Assembly: GCA_013398175.1 (NCBI GenBank)
Contig: VZRZ01007765.1
Coordinates: 272,354-336,353, forward strand
Direction of reading: 5' to 3'
From: Climacteris rufus
Taxonomy: Eukaryota > Chordata > Aves > Passeriformes > Climacteridae
DNA: 64,000 bases
Part shown: in pieces, positions 37,499-52,000 of the stretch
Layout: the number at the start of each line of letters is the position of its first letter
Position numbering within the stretch: the first letter of the stretch is position 1
Notes under the pieces: generated by a model
Databases searched by the model: none
What the model was told of the DNA's origin: nothing
Seen by the model: only the letters and a program-made list of their open reading frames with translations
Position numbers and translations under genes: made by a program

Positions 37499-40400
37499 TA
37501 ACTGTGCAACTCCAGTCCTTGGGAGCAGCACAAATACCAGTTATCAATCTCCCAGGCAAGGGAAAGTTAAATGAAAGATTGAGGGTAACATGCGTGATGA
37601 CAGACGGGCTTTGCACGCCCCTGTTGGGTGTTGCAGGTTGCTCAGTTGTACTAAAAGTGTAGATGTAACATGAGATGTAAATAGCTTTTACATTATCTGT
37701 GTTTGGGGTCAGTACCTCAGACTGTCCATAAAAAATGTTTTTGCAGACTTGGTGTGGGAGTCAGGGGACTTGGTTTCCCAATCACCTTTCTGCTCTTTGG
37801 TTTCCCTAACCAAGGTGGTGAACATTTCCCAGTCCTTGTTAGTGCTCTGAGCTGAATAGATAGAAACAATTCTTTGAGAGCTAAGGATTTAATGCTACAA
37901 GGGTTAAAAGATACTACTGGTAGTCTTATCCAAGGTTTGAAATATATCTTTATACAATGTACAATAAGGACCCGAGTTACAAAGGAGCTGAATTAAGCAT
38001 CTACCACTATGCTAAGTGTGGATTTTATAAATAGTTTCAATTACTTATGTGTGTTTTCAAAATACACTTGATTGATGCTCTTGAGTTTGGAATAACTTTT
38101 ATGGTCAATGGACCAACAGTGATGTGAAGATTAATTTTACCCCCCTCTTAATCCATGCCATGAAGTTATTCAAAAGTCAGTGAAAGATCAGTTCCAGTTC
38201 AAGCCACACTGATGCCCTAATCTGCATGCTGTCATCAGGCAATAGTGAGTGTGGAATTTACCATATGGGAGCCTGGCAGATGTTGCACAAACTGTCTTTT
38301 CCTTCCTGCTTCCTGGATTTGCATCAGTCATAGGCTCTGTCATGGAAGCATGCAGAAATGGGATCATTTCAGCCTTGCAGCCATTGCCCTGAGATTGCTT
38401 TATTTTGCCCATTGCATACTCACGGGTCTCTGCCATATTTGTTATTTTCCATAATTCAGCCACATAACAGAAATTACATTGCAGTATTGTCCCTGTAGCT
38501 TCTGTTTGTAGTGGCAGGATTCACTGACAACAACTATTGCCAGTGGCTTTGGGAACAGGTAATTTTTCACAACCTACAAATCCCACCTAATGCTACTTCT
38601 GGGGGTGGTTAAAACAGGATCCATCAAACCATACAGTGTTTTGCCCTTTCTGACTGCTCATTGAAGGGAGAATGCCTGGATGGTTACAGTGTCCCGTGAC
38701 CAAGACAGCCGGATGCCACAGTGCTGTGCAGAAAGCTATGGTCAGCATAAAATTGAGCATGAGTTAATAAACCCTGCCTAGGCTATTTTGCATTAACATG
38801 ACTACAAAGCATTTATATTAGATGGTGTGGCATGAGGATGAGCAAAATAAATACACATCCACCTGGAAAGGAACACACAGACTTTACTAAAATCCCTTCC
38901 TTTGGCTCTTTGTTTCTCTCACTGTCAAGGATGGTTCCTTGACGTCTTTCCAAAGTCAATTTCTTATGTTTCATCTCCTGGAATGCAATAGATTTTCCAT
39001 CTTGCCATGCCTGTAAGTTAGGATGTCATCTTTGTTGCTGTTGTATTTTAATATACAAATGGGCTCCAAATAACATAAAATGCATCCACTAATGGTGTGT
39101 AACTGAGTTCCCCAAAGCACAGAACATTGTGAGAACCAGCAAAGAACTGGTGGATTATTTAAAAGGACATATCACTTTCCTCAGTCCCCACCTTCAAATC
39201 TTCAAATGCAAGAGATACTAGTAGTTACAAATCTGTACTGAAAGGTATAAATATCCTGAGCTGGGTAACCTCTTTTTATAGTTATAAATAAAGTAATAAA
39301 TAAAATTAATCTATGATGAAACAGAACTTGCAACAAACCCTTTAAGTTTCCCTAACTAAAGTATTTAGAACTGTTTGGGGCCTTTATCCTGTGGTAGTTG
39401 CTTCCTTGGTGCCAGCAGAACTCCTGTCTGAGTGGATTTTGTTACAGTATCAGATGCTTCTGCAGAACAAATGATGGTCTATTACAGTGACAAACAGTAC
39501 TGGGTGATGTTACATCTCATTGCCAAGTATTTATTTTCCAGACATGAAGAAAAACAGAAAAGCATCCATCTGTCTTTGATGCGTGTATTAGAAATGGAAT
39601 AGTGTAGTACAATGTATTCATGAAATACATGTATATCACGTCAATCAGCTAAACAGGAAGTCATGTAACTTTCTTTTAAAGGCCAGAAGGACAGTGTGTC
39701 CTACAAGAAAACATGCACTGAAGATTTGTGCCAAATCTCATACTGTTGTAACGAACTGATTTATTTCATTTTCCTTGATCACTGAGGAGTTTAACTTTCA
39801 AATCACTACAGCTGTAAGAAAAAGATAAAAATACACATCATACAAGTATAGGCAATTTGTGCCAAACTCTTCCAAAGCAATATAGGTTGTCAGCAAACAG
39901 GGCTATTTGCTGTGTGCCGGTATCTGCTATATGTCGCATATTATCTGTAACAACTCTGCAATTCGTTCTTTCACTTGTGTTCTCTCTCTTTCATCACATT
40001 AGATTATGTAGAGGCACTTCAAGGTAAATTTTTAAAACTGTGTGGGAGATGCATGTTGGAGAAAAGCTAAGAAGCAAATATCTTGAACATTTTTTAGCAC
40101 AACTCCATCTGTCACCTGTTTTGACAACTTACCTGCGCATGTCACCTCTGTCTCATGCTGCTGTGTTGAGTCATATTGTGTTATCTCAGAATAACATATT
40201 TTGGAGCCAGGGCTGCCTTAAGAATGCCATATGCTCAGTAATTATAAGATAGGTTTCTGTGCTTAAAGACTACATAGGAAAGATTCTTTCTTTTCAGCCA
40301 CCTCACCACCCCTGCTGTGTGTGTAGTGTTACACTGCCATGAACCCACTCAGTGGCACCACACACTTGGGGAAGCTCAAGGTCAAGAGGCTCATTTGCAT

Positions 40401-43400
40401 TGTGAGTGCAACACCTCTTGCTGAAGTGCTGTTCCACTGATCTGTCTTATTGCCAAACTACTCCTTCCAGATTGTGCAAGATAACAAGTCAGCTAAGAAC
40501 GCTCAGAGATGACAGTGATATAAAATATTAATATGACCTTATAGAAAACAATCTATAGGCTCTTACGGCACCTGTGATTTTGTTTTGCAGTTTACTGTAT
40601 TAAAAGAGCGCAGTCAACTTGCAATCCAGCCACTTACAAAAGCATGTTACCTGTAGGCTTCCTGATCATTCACAGTCACAAATAATTTTTTAAGCCTTTT
40701 CTGTCACTATGTATAGGGGAGGAGCAGGAGTGAGAGAATTGCTAGAACCAAAGTGAAGGCAGACTAAAAATGCAGAGTTAACCTGCCAACCGCACAAAAT
40801 AAACCAACAGAAGGAAACCTTCCCTCCTGCTCTCTTTTCCTTAACGGCTACTACTTAGTGCTTCCATTTACACACAGAAGTGAACATCTCTCATGAGAAT
40901 TGGAAGGCTTTTTAGAAACTCAGAAGAGGAGGGAGAGCCTGAAGGGCTGGCTGATGCCCCCCTGTCCCAGACACCAGGTAGCTCCAGCTGGTTTGGTTTT
41001 TTGTGGGGTAGGAGAGCATGAGTTGGAGTGGGGGAGCTTCAATAATTCACCAGGATGAGATGCACACTTAGTGGTGTTTTTCAGAATGGATAATTAGTCA
41101 CCAGGGGTGATGAATGCTAATGTCAGTGGGGCTGATGGCTGCAAAGATGGTATTAAGTCTGTGCTGCGCAGGCTCCGATTCTACATTCTGCAATGAACAG
41201 AAGGAGTCTCTCTGACTCCATTCAGCTGTCGATCAGGCCATACACATGTCCAAATGCCAGAGCTGTCTGGCCAACTTGCCTGCTCACATTCTTGAGGGAA
41301 GTGTGATACGTGAGACTTGTCGTGGAATTTGGAGCCCAAATGCTTGTTAAGTGCAGGAGCACTGGCTCTGCTGCACGCCTCCCTGGTGTTCAGAGCACTA
41401 AGGACACTGACATTACAGTGTTTTAAAGCTTCTGCAGATAGAAAAGGCAGATCCTGGGAAATGGTAGAAAAAGGGAAACTTAGGGGTATTTATTAGCAGT
41501 CATCCCTGGCATAAAATGCATGGACCTCCTAAGGATTACTGCCAGAGATGATAAAACTGCTCTGACTAGGTCTGCAGTATAGATGGGCAAGGAGGAAGGA
41601 CTGCTCAAAGACTGAATTCTCTCAGAAAAGCCCAGACATTCCTGGCATTTAGGGATTTCCCCATCCTCTGGAGGCCTGGTGGACCTGGGAACAGGCTGTA
41701 CTGTGCAAAAGCATTGTGTAACTCTTGCAGTTAGCAACCTCTGCAGGAGGTGTAGGCAGAGCCTGGCACACATTGTGAGATTAGCTGGTGTCAGCACAGT
41801 CTTTTGGCAAAATAAAATATAAGCATCAGTTCACATTTATGCAGCCAGCTTGTACCTGTCCTGCTAAGCTTGTGAGAGCTGCTAATAGGTTTGGGGACAC
41901 CAAGTGGCAACGGGAATACACTGACTTACTATCCACTGATGAGCTTTGCAGAGACAAAACACGTTTTCTTTAAACTAGCTCTGTACTTCTGTGAGATCAT
42001 TTTGGAAATGCAAAAGATACTTATTTCTGAGGTGGCTTCTACTATGTTAGTTTAGGTAGATTTTCCTGGACTACATCCTGCCTAAAAGCCGTGGGAGACA
42101 ACGCATGGTGTAAAGAGGCAGCTCCTGAGCTGAAGACCATCGGGAATGTGATAAGGTATTCAGGCCCTTGAGTAAAGAGGCCTGAGGAGACAATTATGTA
42201 GTGTGAACGGTACATCCGATTGCATGCAGAAGATTCCTCCACAGCAAGAACTGAAACCCTTGGTAGAGGAGTTGCAAAAGCGATTGAACTTGTGGCTTCC
42301 ATCCAATTTCCCTAGCATTTCCCCCTCTTTCTGTAGCGCAGTACTGACAAGATGTTGCATGGTGGAACTTGGGAGTTGCAACAGCGCTTGTGTAGCTCAC
42401 TGGCAGATCATTGCCTAGGAGGGAGGAGAGGCAGGCTGAATTGGGGCTTTTCCATCTAAGATTTATTTATTACAGGAGATTTCTTGTTTGCACATGGGCT
42501 TTGCGTGGCAGGGAGAGATAAGGGAAGCTGCAAGACTGCTGTCAATCTTTTTCTCTTTAAATACTGGTCTAGCTGCAGTGTGCTGGATCTGCAGGTACAG
42601 GGTGGTCTCCCAAGTTTTGTGTTTTTTCCCATAGGCTCTCTAGCCTTTCTTACACAGCTGAAGTTTTTGTTTCCATGCCTAAGCCTTGTGAACTATGTAA
42701 AATGGGGTCTTTAAGGTAGAGTCCCATGAAATATGACTTAAGCTCCAGGCAAAGCAGGAAACACTGTCATTTCTTTCCTGGGGTTTAGACTGCACCAGGT
42801 CAGACATGGTCAGACTTGTGGTCACTCCACAGAAGAGACACCTTGGGTGCAGCAGCCGTCAGACCATGGCCCCACCAGCCTTGGTCTGTGCATCATGGCA
42901 CAGCCTGCTCATCTGTTGAAGACTTAGCACTAGGAATATGGTGGGTGCAGGCCACCTGGACCACCTAGCAGCCCCACCTGAGAAAACCCTCCCTGCCTTC
43001 TGCTGACAGCACTAGAAGACTTGAGAGGTGGATGCTGCTGAAAGTTTATCTTGGGATCAAACACCAGGTGTTATAAAGATCACTAATGTTTTCCAAGTAA
43101 CGCTCTGTTTGCTTCTCAAAGCTTTTGCCAAGTTTCTCAGAGGTGTGTTCATAAAATGTCTTGGATGTCTCGTACAAAAAAAAGGTAGCAGGTTTCTAAA
43201 ACAATTTGTGGTACATCAATACCATCTCAAGACTATGTTCTTATTACTTGGAGTTGTTCAGGTTGGATTGCTCAGCAACTGAATGCTTAGATTTGGAATA
43301 AAAAGGAATTTGAAAAAAACCCATATTGTTTATATTTTAGGAGTTTTACAGATTTAAGAGTGTTACATTAACCAAAATATGCCCCAGCTGTTAATTTAGG

Positions 43401-44751
43401 TTTCACATTCTATCCCCACTAAATGTTACTTTTATGATACAGTGACCTTGTGACATGTAGCACTCTTGGCTGCTGTTCTGCTGGCAATCAATTCAACCAA
43501 TTTAGAAATTCAGAGGAGGATGCAGGATTACTTGCAGAACAGATGCATTGAAAGACGTTGTTCCAGTAACAGTTCATCAGATAATAAACACAGGTCAGTT
43601 AGGGATGGCAAAGATACTGCTTTGTTTCATTTTAAGATAGGTACCCAGGCTTGATACATTTTCCAAATTACCATTTTAAACAGTCTTATAAGTGTTCGGT
43701 GACCCATATATTCACTCTTTTTCATTTCTGCTCTGCTAAGGACAATGGGAGAAAAATGTTTACGTACCCAAAGCCATGTAACTCTTTGCTTCTAATTAGA
43801 GTTTATGCATGCATGGTCTTTAGTTGCTGTCCCATGTGTGCTCCCTCACCCCCTCCCCAAGTTCTTGCCACCTCTAACATTTTGTCTTCTGCTTTGACAT
43901 CTTTCAGTTGGAACAAGGCAGGTTACTTTAACAGTGCCAGTACTAGTGTGGTTTCTTGTGGCTGAAATGAGATGAGGAGCAATTATATGAGCAGCTGAAC
44001 AAGCAGATGAGAAGGGATAACAGCTTGCAGCAGAGGGAAGTGGTGAGCAGATGGAGAGGATGGGGCAAGCACCTTTTCAGGAAGGGTATCTGTAAGCAGA
44101 CAGGCTTAACAAACACATCCTAATTGTTAGCTACTTCCTGTCAATCAGGAAAAGAGGGAGGTGCATTAGGTGTTCCTGGCATGGCCTTTTTTTATCCACA
44201 CACAAGATCTTGGGAGTTCACTCTTCGGTTTAGTTAATTTTGTTGTTACTGCAATTGAATGTGTTTATGCTAAATATTTATTTATGTATATTCAGCCTAG
44301 TTGCCTGCAGTATTATTTTTTGAGCTGCTTTAAAATTATTCCTGCCTCTCTTATGTTGAGATTTCAGAAGTGAGTACTGTGTCCCTTGGGAACACTCCTT
44401 CCAGTGGAGCATGCAGAGAGGGCTTTGACGTGTGTGGCTGCTAACAGGGTGTTCTTCAAATAAAGCTCCAGGTTGCATTAGGCTTCCACCATTTCGGATT
44501 TTTTTGCAAACTGTTCTAATTGAATACCTACTATCATATTAGCAGAAATGATCCACTGGTTTTCAACTGCAAATTACCTCTTTCAGTGTATTTGGTAAAA
44601 CAGGAACCAAGGACGATGTTCTGTAGTAGCAATCTTAGGGACCTTCTTTGCCCATGTCAATCAACTCTGCAAGATGTATTTTTCAATAAGAGCATCTGTC
44701 TTTAGAGAAAAAAAAAATCTAAACCAGTAGGATCCAAACCTAAATAATTAA
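37499..44751. other. Non-coding, no gene seen
   Basis: Long AT-rich stretch with short, conflicting frames. The 105-codon minus-strand frame at 41,480-41,797 is Leu/Arg/Pro-rich but unrecognised. The segments 39,230-39,330 (many ataaa/taaat words) and 41,040-41,160 (ggataattagtca) have enhancer-like texture but no distinctive cluster. No CpG island, tandem array or RNA gene seen. Confidence 0.5.
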
Positions 44752-44776
44752 GGCCAGAACCTCAGCTAGTGTGAAC
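44752..44776. repeat. Fragment of old palindromic interspersed repeat
   Basis: The words ggccagaacctcagctagtg match the recalled terminal arm (ggcccagatcctcagctggtg) of the ancient repeat also seen at 35,644 and 29,826. The rest of the element is no longer recognisable downstream. Confidence 0.4.
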
Positions 44777-47700
44777 AGGAATATAGAAATCATGGGATAC
44801 ACAGCAGATGTTACCAGCTCAACATCAGCTTTTTTTATATTACAGCTGTGATGGAAACACTGACCGTATGTTACAAGTAACAATTAGACTTTTCATATAT
44901 TGTAGTTGGTTTACTCTTTCTTACATTTTTTTTTCCCTTTTCTACTCCTTTCCCCCCTTTTCTTGCTCTGTTGCATTATTTTATTAGAGTTCAAGATCTG
45001 GACAAGTCAGGCATTCCTGATAAACCTCTGTTACCAGCACAGCATTTAGTCATAAAACTTCAGAACAAAGGGAATGAAAAACATATTTCACAATATTTAT
45101 TTCCTGTAATTCTTAGAATAGGCCAATATTCTTCCTAAACTTCTTTGCAAGCCTTCAGGTATAATTTGGGCGAGTTAAGTATGGAGACAAAAGAGTATGT
45201 TTCAGATACATGAAAGAGGTTTATATTGTCGTTTCAGAATGGAAAGTAGAGTATACGTAAAAAAATATGTCTTGCAATTTGAAGACTGTGTTTTGGCTAA
45301 ACCATTACTGGACTGCTCAAAATATTGGCTGACAGCAGAGAACGAAGGAGGTGACTTCAGCAAATGCAAAGTCTCTCTTACATGGTATCTAAAATGAAAT
45401 AGAATAGGTACCTTTCAGTACATAATAAGTCTCTCAGGTTAAACTCCTGCTCAGTTTCCATTTAACCTTTCAACCCAATCAAGGAAAAGTTAGGTTGAAA
45501 CCGTAGATTAATTTCTTTAAGTGAGAAGTTTTATCCTTAAACTGGGAGACTGAGTTTAGCGCAGTGCCAGGGAGATAAATTTGAGAGTCAGTGGCACATT
45601 TTTTGGGTGTTAGCTCCCAGGATGTTGGCAGAGGGTATGTTTATGGTGCTCACTTGCCCAGAGCTGCAAAGGAATGCTCACAGGAGGACAGCATACCCTC
45701 CATGGACATACCTGAAGAGCAGAGCCTCCATGCCAGGGTTTTTTTCTGTATACAGAGAGAAACTGGAATGACAGACAAAACATGGGTCAAAGGGGAAACT
45801 AGACTGAATAAATGAGAGATGATTTTGAACTGGAGCAGTCAGAGAAGGGAACATCTTTTCCAGGCACAGGAATGAATGGTTAAACTTTAAGATTGGACTC
45901 CTTGCAATTGGCTTGAGTTCAGTATGGAAAACAGATTTACTAATTTAAAGGGGAATAGAGACACTGTATGTTCAGAAGAAATATATCAAATTTTTGACAT
46001 AAGGCCTCTTTACCATTTAATTCCCACTGCACAGAGGTGAGCTCTACATGGTGCAGGAGGGAGCTGCTTGATCAGTTTAGCTGCTCTGCAGGGGCAAAGG
46101 TACGAGAGAGATCTGATCACGGCCATCTATGCAAGGCACTGCTTCCAGTTTTTCTGGCTCTGAAAGTTACTCTAGAAGTAAAGATGACGAGGCAAAGGTA
46201 AGGTAAAGAGACGTGCTCAGAAGGGCAGGGTGCTGTGCATGCATTTTGAGCATTAAATCAGAGGGGTTTGATCTTCCTGTGGCAGGACTTGTGGGGATGC
46301 TACACCTGGGTATGTAGGAAAGTGTAGACTCAGTAACTGGTTTGATAGTATTGCATGATGATATTTTCAGGGACTGTGGACTGAACTGCAGTGCTCTAAC
46401 CTGCTGCATTCAGCAGATGTTCTTGCAGCTGCAAGGTCGAGTTCCTCCTGAGAGCTCAGGTTTTCCCTCATGGACCTAACAAGCTGCAGCTACAGCTGAT
46501 GGCCAAAGCTTTGCCCCATGATGCCCAGCTTTGCCCTGGCTGCTTTTATTTGCTCTCATGCAGGCCAGTTCTAGGATGCATGTGTGCATGTGTGTCTGTG
46601 TACAAGAGATTAAATTTTGTTGATAATTTTATCACACAAATTGTGTCTGTTTCATATCTGATGCACTTTGAGATTATGATAAACCATCTAATATAATCAG
46701 TTACGTAGATTCTCTGAAATCCTGCACTTAGTTTGCTTCATGTGGGCATTGGAAGCTAGAGTATTAAATTAAAAGTAGTTTCCTTGATGCATAGTTAAAA
46801 TCAGCTACTTTTATAGTTTGTTGTTGTCTGTGTTAATCTGACTTGGCACAATTAATTGTAAGTTCCACAAAAGAATTGCCTATGTGTGACAGATATTTTT
46901 TTCCCTTCTAACTCATCAGCTAGGAGATCCTTAATTGTGGAGACTGTAGGAGGCCTCACATTCATCCTGTTCCTCAGGACTTGGTCTGCATTTGCCAGTA
47001 AGCAGGAGTCAAAGTACATTGCAACCAATTCATCAGCTTCATGAATGTTAGCAAAGAAGTAGAAATTGATAAAATAATGAATCTTCGCTTGGCAAACAGG
47101 AAAGAAAAAGATTAATGGAATTTGTTGGCTGGAATTGGAGATTCACCTACTCCTACTGATCTAAAGATGGCATCCATATGGTGGAGGGAATATGAAGCTT
47201 TTAGGAAACAGAGTTCTTGGAGCAGAGCCACTCTCTTCCAGGAGGACAATAAAGTATTTGTATTTCAGAAATGACTGAAGTTGGTTGAGCAACAGTCTCA
47301 ATGCAGGCCACACATCCTGCTCTTGGCTGTGCTCTAACATCTCCAAAGGGTAGACCCTTACAAAAGCTTCATGGTGTCAGGGAGTTATCTCTGGTCTTTC
47401 AACCCCAGCTCTAGCTGCTCTTCCTTCTCACTCTGAGAAGTGTAGGCACCATTTGCCTCCTGCTGATGTGTCCCTGAGAGGGGTATCCCTGCTCTGGGCT
47501 GGGGCAGCCGTGTTGTCTGCGCACCGTGCCGGGGATAATGAGGCCTCCCGAGCCTCTGCCCTCCCTCCAGGCATGCGGGGGTCTCCCATGCATTCATTCA
47601 TTCATTCGTTCAGTCCACCTAATAAACATATGTTGGTGTGGGATCACACCAAGCTTGGCAGAGTTACCAGGTTCTGAAGGAGAGATGCAGAGTGATACCG

Positions 47701-48779
47701 CATCTCACCCGCAGAACCCGGCAGAAACAATCCAAATATGTATTATTTTGCAGTAACATCCTAGCAACCGTGTCAAATAGAACATAAAACTTGAGAACAA
47801 AGAGTGCATGTTAGAACTACCCTGAAGCATGTCTGAATTAATTATGCCTCTTAATTTTTTGGATAAAAATCAGGTGCTTATTTCATTATTTATAGCACAA
47901 AATCAAAACATTGCTCTTTTATTTATGATGATGATGATTCTGCCCAGATTGTGTTGGTTTTCCTGCTATCAACAGCAGCTCTGAAAAGCTTGCCATCTTT
48001 CCATGCTTTTAGAGAGCCAGGAATGAAGTGGATTTTCCCTAAACTTAAACTGTAGTTGAGAAAATTTAAAATAATAATAATTAAACAAATAAATGAAGTG
48101 TTGTATGATTGGGGGAAGGAGTATTTTAACCTTTTATCTACTGTGTGAAATAAGTTATAATAACTATGTGTACTGTACACATCACAGAAGTGCAAACTAT
48201 TAACAAATTAATCTTGAAAACTCTTTTGTGAGACAAATGTGTTGGTGACTATGCTGAGCAAGTTACAGGAAATTAAGATTTATCAAAATGAGTACTTACC
48301 CTATGACCGACAAAGGAGGTATGTGCCATCATTTAAACTTCCTGAGATGATAAATACACATTTAAAAGATATGATTTGCCAAGCAAATATTATCTGCAGA
48401 ATTAAAATTAGTATGGAAAGGTAGTGTATTCTCCAAGCATTTAAACAGGAGCCTGTGCAGACTGTCGACTTCAGAATAGCTCATTTATTTTCATAGTTAG
48501 TTCGCTTCAGCAAATAATCTGTAGTCTGGCAAACTGTGTAACATAAAGCATTTCTGTGATATGCATGTAACAATGTTCTTGCTATGAGCCATAGAAGGAC
48601 AAAGAAAATTTTAAAAATCAGATGTCTGTCCCACAATTATGTCCCTCTGCCTTTTCTATAAGTAGAACTGTCCTGCGATCAAAGTTGTGTTGCTTTAATT
48701 CTGAAATATTGTAGTGATGGATGAGTCATGTCCCTAATTTAATGACATGAGCCAGAGAAAATTGCAAGGAGTTGCTCCT
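44777..48779. other. Non-coding, no gene seen; small simple repeats
   Basis: Simple repeats are an imperfect (catt)5 at 47,591-47,610 and (atg)4 at 47,925-47,938. A GC-richer patch with a few CpGs lies at 47,440-47,580, open on both strands for 60-76 codons, but too short for an island. The segment 48,050-48,100 is very AT-rich (aataataattaaac). No RNA gene or interspersed element recognised. Confidence 0.5.
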
Positions 48780-49040
48780 TTCCAAAGCTGGTTTAATGTT
48801 TTGCAGCCTCCTCCTATTTAATCAGAATGTTTGCATTTATTATTATTTTCACCCATCTCTCAGTCCTCATTAATATTAATCCTTGCATCCACGCTAACAT
48901 GAGCTGCAGGGACTGTAGCAGTGATAGTGCAGAGTAATTGTGTTTATAACTGTAAATACAATTGATTGCTGTTTCACCACATGAGCATGAACTTCACATA
49001 TAGGATCTATTACACTGGGAAGAAATGTTTAAGGTGTATT
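48780..49040. promoter_or_regulatory. Candidate conserved non-coding element
   Basis: Varied AT-rich sequence with cattaatattaatcc near 48,868, gagtaattg near 48,932 and caattgattg near 48,960, and no repeat signature. The texture resembles conserved enhancers, but this is a judgement by eye with no conservation data. Confidence 0.25.
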
Positions 49041-52000
49041 CCAGTGTCACCTAAATTGATAGTTAAAGGTATGAAATTCAGCACTGATAAATGGAAATGC
49101 TTTTTTGCACAACACATGATTTAACCATGTCTGCCACAGCAAATTGTTCAGACTGAGATTTAGAAGGATTCAGATTTAGATGTTTATATTGAAATCAGAA
49201 ATACCTAATGCTATAATTAATACAACATATAGTGAAAAGCATATTGAGCCACGTGTTCTAGAATGTAAATCAGTCTCTAACTACTGGGGAGCAGGATATG
49301 AGAGCAGGCTGCTTCCATCTGCCCAATAATGTGCTTTTGCATATCTTCTGATGTACTGGGTACTGATCAGCATCAGACAATAGCTGCTTTGGTTCAGACA
49401 CAGAACTGTTTCCAAACATGCTTTCTTATACTCCTCCTAGCAGGAAGATATTGCTCACACTGTAGTAGCACCCGAATTCTTTAGCCCAGGTTCAGAAAAG
49501 CAAGGCAGAAAGATCTGCAAACATATGGCATCATACTGTTTTTTCCCCCAAAGACCTCATTTAACTTTCCTTACTGACAGGCAGGATTCAAGTTCAGTTT
49601 GATTACTTCTTTTGTAAATTTAAGATTTGAAAATAGTTTGCAAAGCATGTTTACATCCCCCTGTTTTATGAAGTCATGGAGTTGCAGGACAATATTTTTA
49701 AGAGAGATAGTAGGTTGCATGAAAAAGCTTTTGACCTAATACTGTGTTATGCCTACAGAGCACAGATGGTCAATAAGTAAGTCCTATGATGGGTTTACAG
49801 AAAAAGTGGGTAATTCGAGCACCTCTGAAGAAAAATTCTTTATATTATCAGTTTCTACTCAATGGTTTATATCATGGAGAGATTTGATGGCACACAAACT
49901 GTGTATGTTCCCTTTGTTTAAACCACAGGAGAAAATGCTCTTCTGAGCTACACCTAATATGTTAATTCAGTTCACAGAGTAGACATAAACAGAAGTAAAT
50001 CCTCTGATATTGTGTATGTCAGGTGTCCGCAGATTGGCTACTGCTGCCTGCACTGCCCTCTAATAACAACCTGGCCTTCACAGACTTGCTGTTGTACAAG
50101 GTGGTTGTCACCACTCCAGTGTGAATTTGCCTGAGGCAGCTTTCCTGTTCTTCCCATGTCTTTTACCATCTTTCTTTTTCAGATGTTTTGCCCTCCCCGT
50201 GCAAAGTCATTAAGACATTTTATGAACCTCTGGTAAAATAACTAGCCTGAAAAATATGCTTCAAATGGATTTGATAATTCACATGGACTATGAAGTCATA
50301 GCTTACAAGTGATGTTAGGTGGTAGAGCCAGGAAGAAAATGGAATTTCTCTTCCTGAAAAGATGCCTGATTTTGAAGTAATGGGAAATGTAATTATCTTG
50401 ATGGTTTTCTATTTACCATTATCCAAATGCTCTATATTATTAACTGGTGGCCCTGAATGGCCCCCAGTGTGCTGGGGAGGTGTGACCTCTTTTTCTATTT
50501 TGGGTAAGTCATGTAGCAAATACTTAGAGCTGTTTTTCTTCTGCCACTAAGAAATACCTGTAAGAGTGCCATGGGAGGAAGATCCCACAGAAAGTCTAAG
50601 TCAATCCCAGCGGTTCCAGCAGTCTTTACCCATATCCCACCAAGGAGGCAATGATTTGGAAAGGGTGGCTGAGCATCCTTGTCCTCCTGCAGTCTCTGTT
50701 GAGGGGAAGGTGCTGCTTTTACCCCGCAGACAACTGGTAGCAGCACAGTTTAAAGCTTTACAGCCCCAGCACTCTCAAAGCCATGATCATTCCCACACAA
50801 CGGTGTCTTTAAGAGTACAGATGCTGCAAGTCCTAAGAGACAAGTATTCTGGGCAGTTGGTAGAATTGGAAGAAGCTATGCAAAGCACAGATAGGACATT
50901 CCTAAACTGGAAATGTGTAGTGTGGTGATTTGCAGAGCATTAGCAGCACAGCACTGCCCTGCAGTAAAGGCTGAACACTCACAAAACCCAGATATATCCT
51001 ATAACAACAAATACAGAGCTAAAGTAAAAAGAGAGGGAGCAATATGGTTACTATCTGATAATATATCTACCCTCTAGCCACTGCTGAAAGACATTCTAGC
51101 CCACACTAGATTTAAGATGGATGAGAAGTTTTCTGTCAAACAGGCAAGGCTTAAAAGAGTAGAGGAACTGAAGGTTTGATCTTTAACACCAGATGGAAAA
51201 GAGAAAGATGAAAGAAAAGTTAATCAGAGACTTTTCTTAAGCTCTACTGATTACTGGAAAGCTTTTGACATGGTCTGTAGTATGCAGAAGTGAGTGGTGA
51301 GCCTTGATATTAACCAGCTCACCTAAGAGTTTTTTTCCCCCTGAGTTTAACAACTCGGTCAGTAGCCTGTGGTGACTTACTACATTTTCCTTTGCAAAAC
51401 TGACAACTTGGTTTTTTTCTTCATGACCCTTCCAAATGGCACTAGTGATTTTTTCCTTTAAAAGACAGTCTCATCCCTTGTGACATCAGCAATGGAAGAA
51501 GGTCAAGAAAAGAAGTGATGTTTGTGTCCCAAGATGCAGAAACTGCTCTGTGATCAGGTGCTTTAGGTCAGTTATTTAAAGAAGGAGGACCCGAGCGGCT
51601 TTTGAGCACATGATTTCTGTACAGGTTTAGTGCTTTTGGATCATTCTGAAGAACTCGTTCCATTCTTGTTTCTCTAAGTCACATAGGACAATATCCAGTT
51701 TTCTGGACTGTACAGGAGGAGAGAGCTGCAGGGCTTTGCTCATCCTGAAGTCCTGAGCAGCCCTCAGCTATGGGTCAGCTCTATGTTCCCCCCTCACCTT
51801 GAGAACCCATGAGCACACCAAGAATCTCAGTAGAAGTGGCCAGCACAGAGATTCAGTTTCCTGTGTGGTGGAGTCTGAGGTACCTTTTCCACTAGAATGA
51901 CCCAGAATTACCCAGACTGCTGGCAATGAGTGATTGCACCCAGCAGATCAGTAGCATTCGTTGCAGTCTCTTTGAGACTTACAGTGATAACCCAACAGAT

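Noticed and set aside
51240..51275. Words translating as KAFDMV, reminiscent of the LINE reverse transcriptase KAFDTV motif
   Set aside because: Only six residues match and the flanks do not extend the similarity in any frame.
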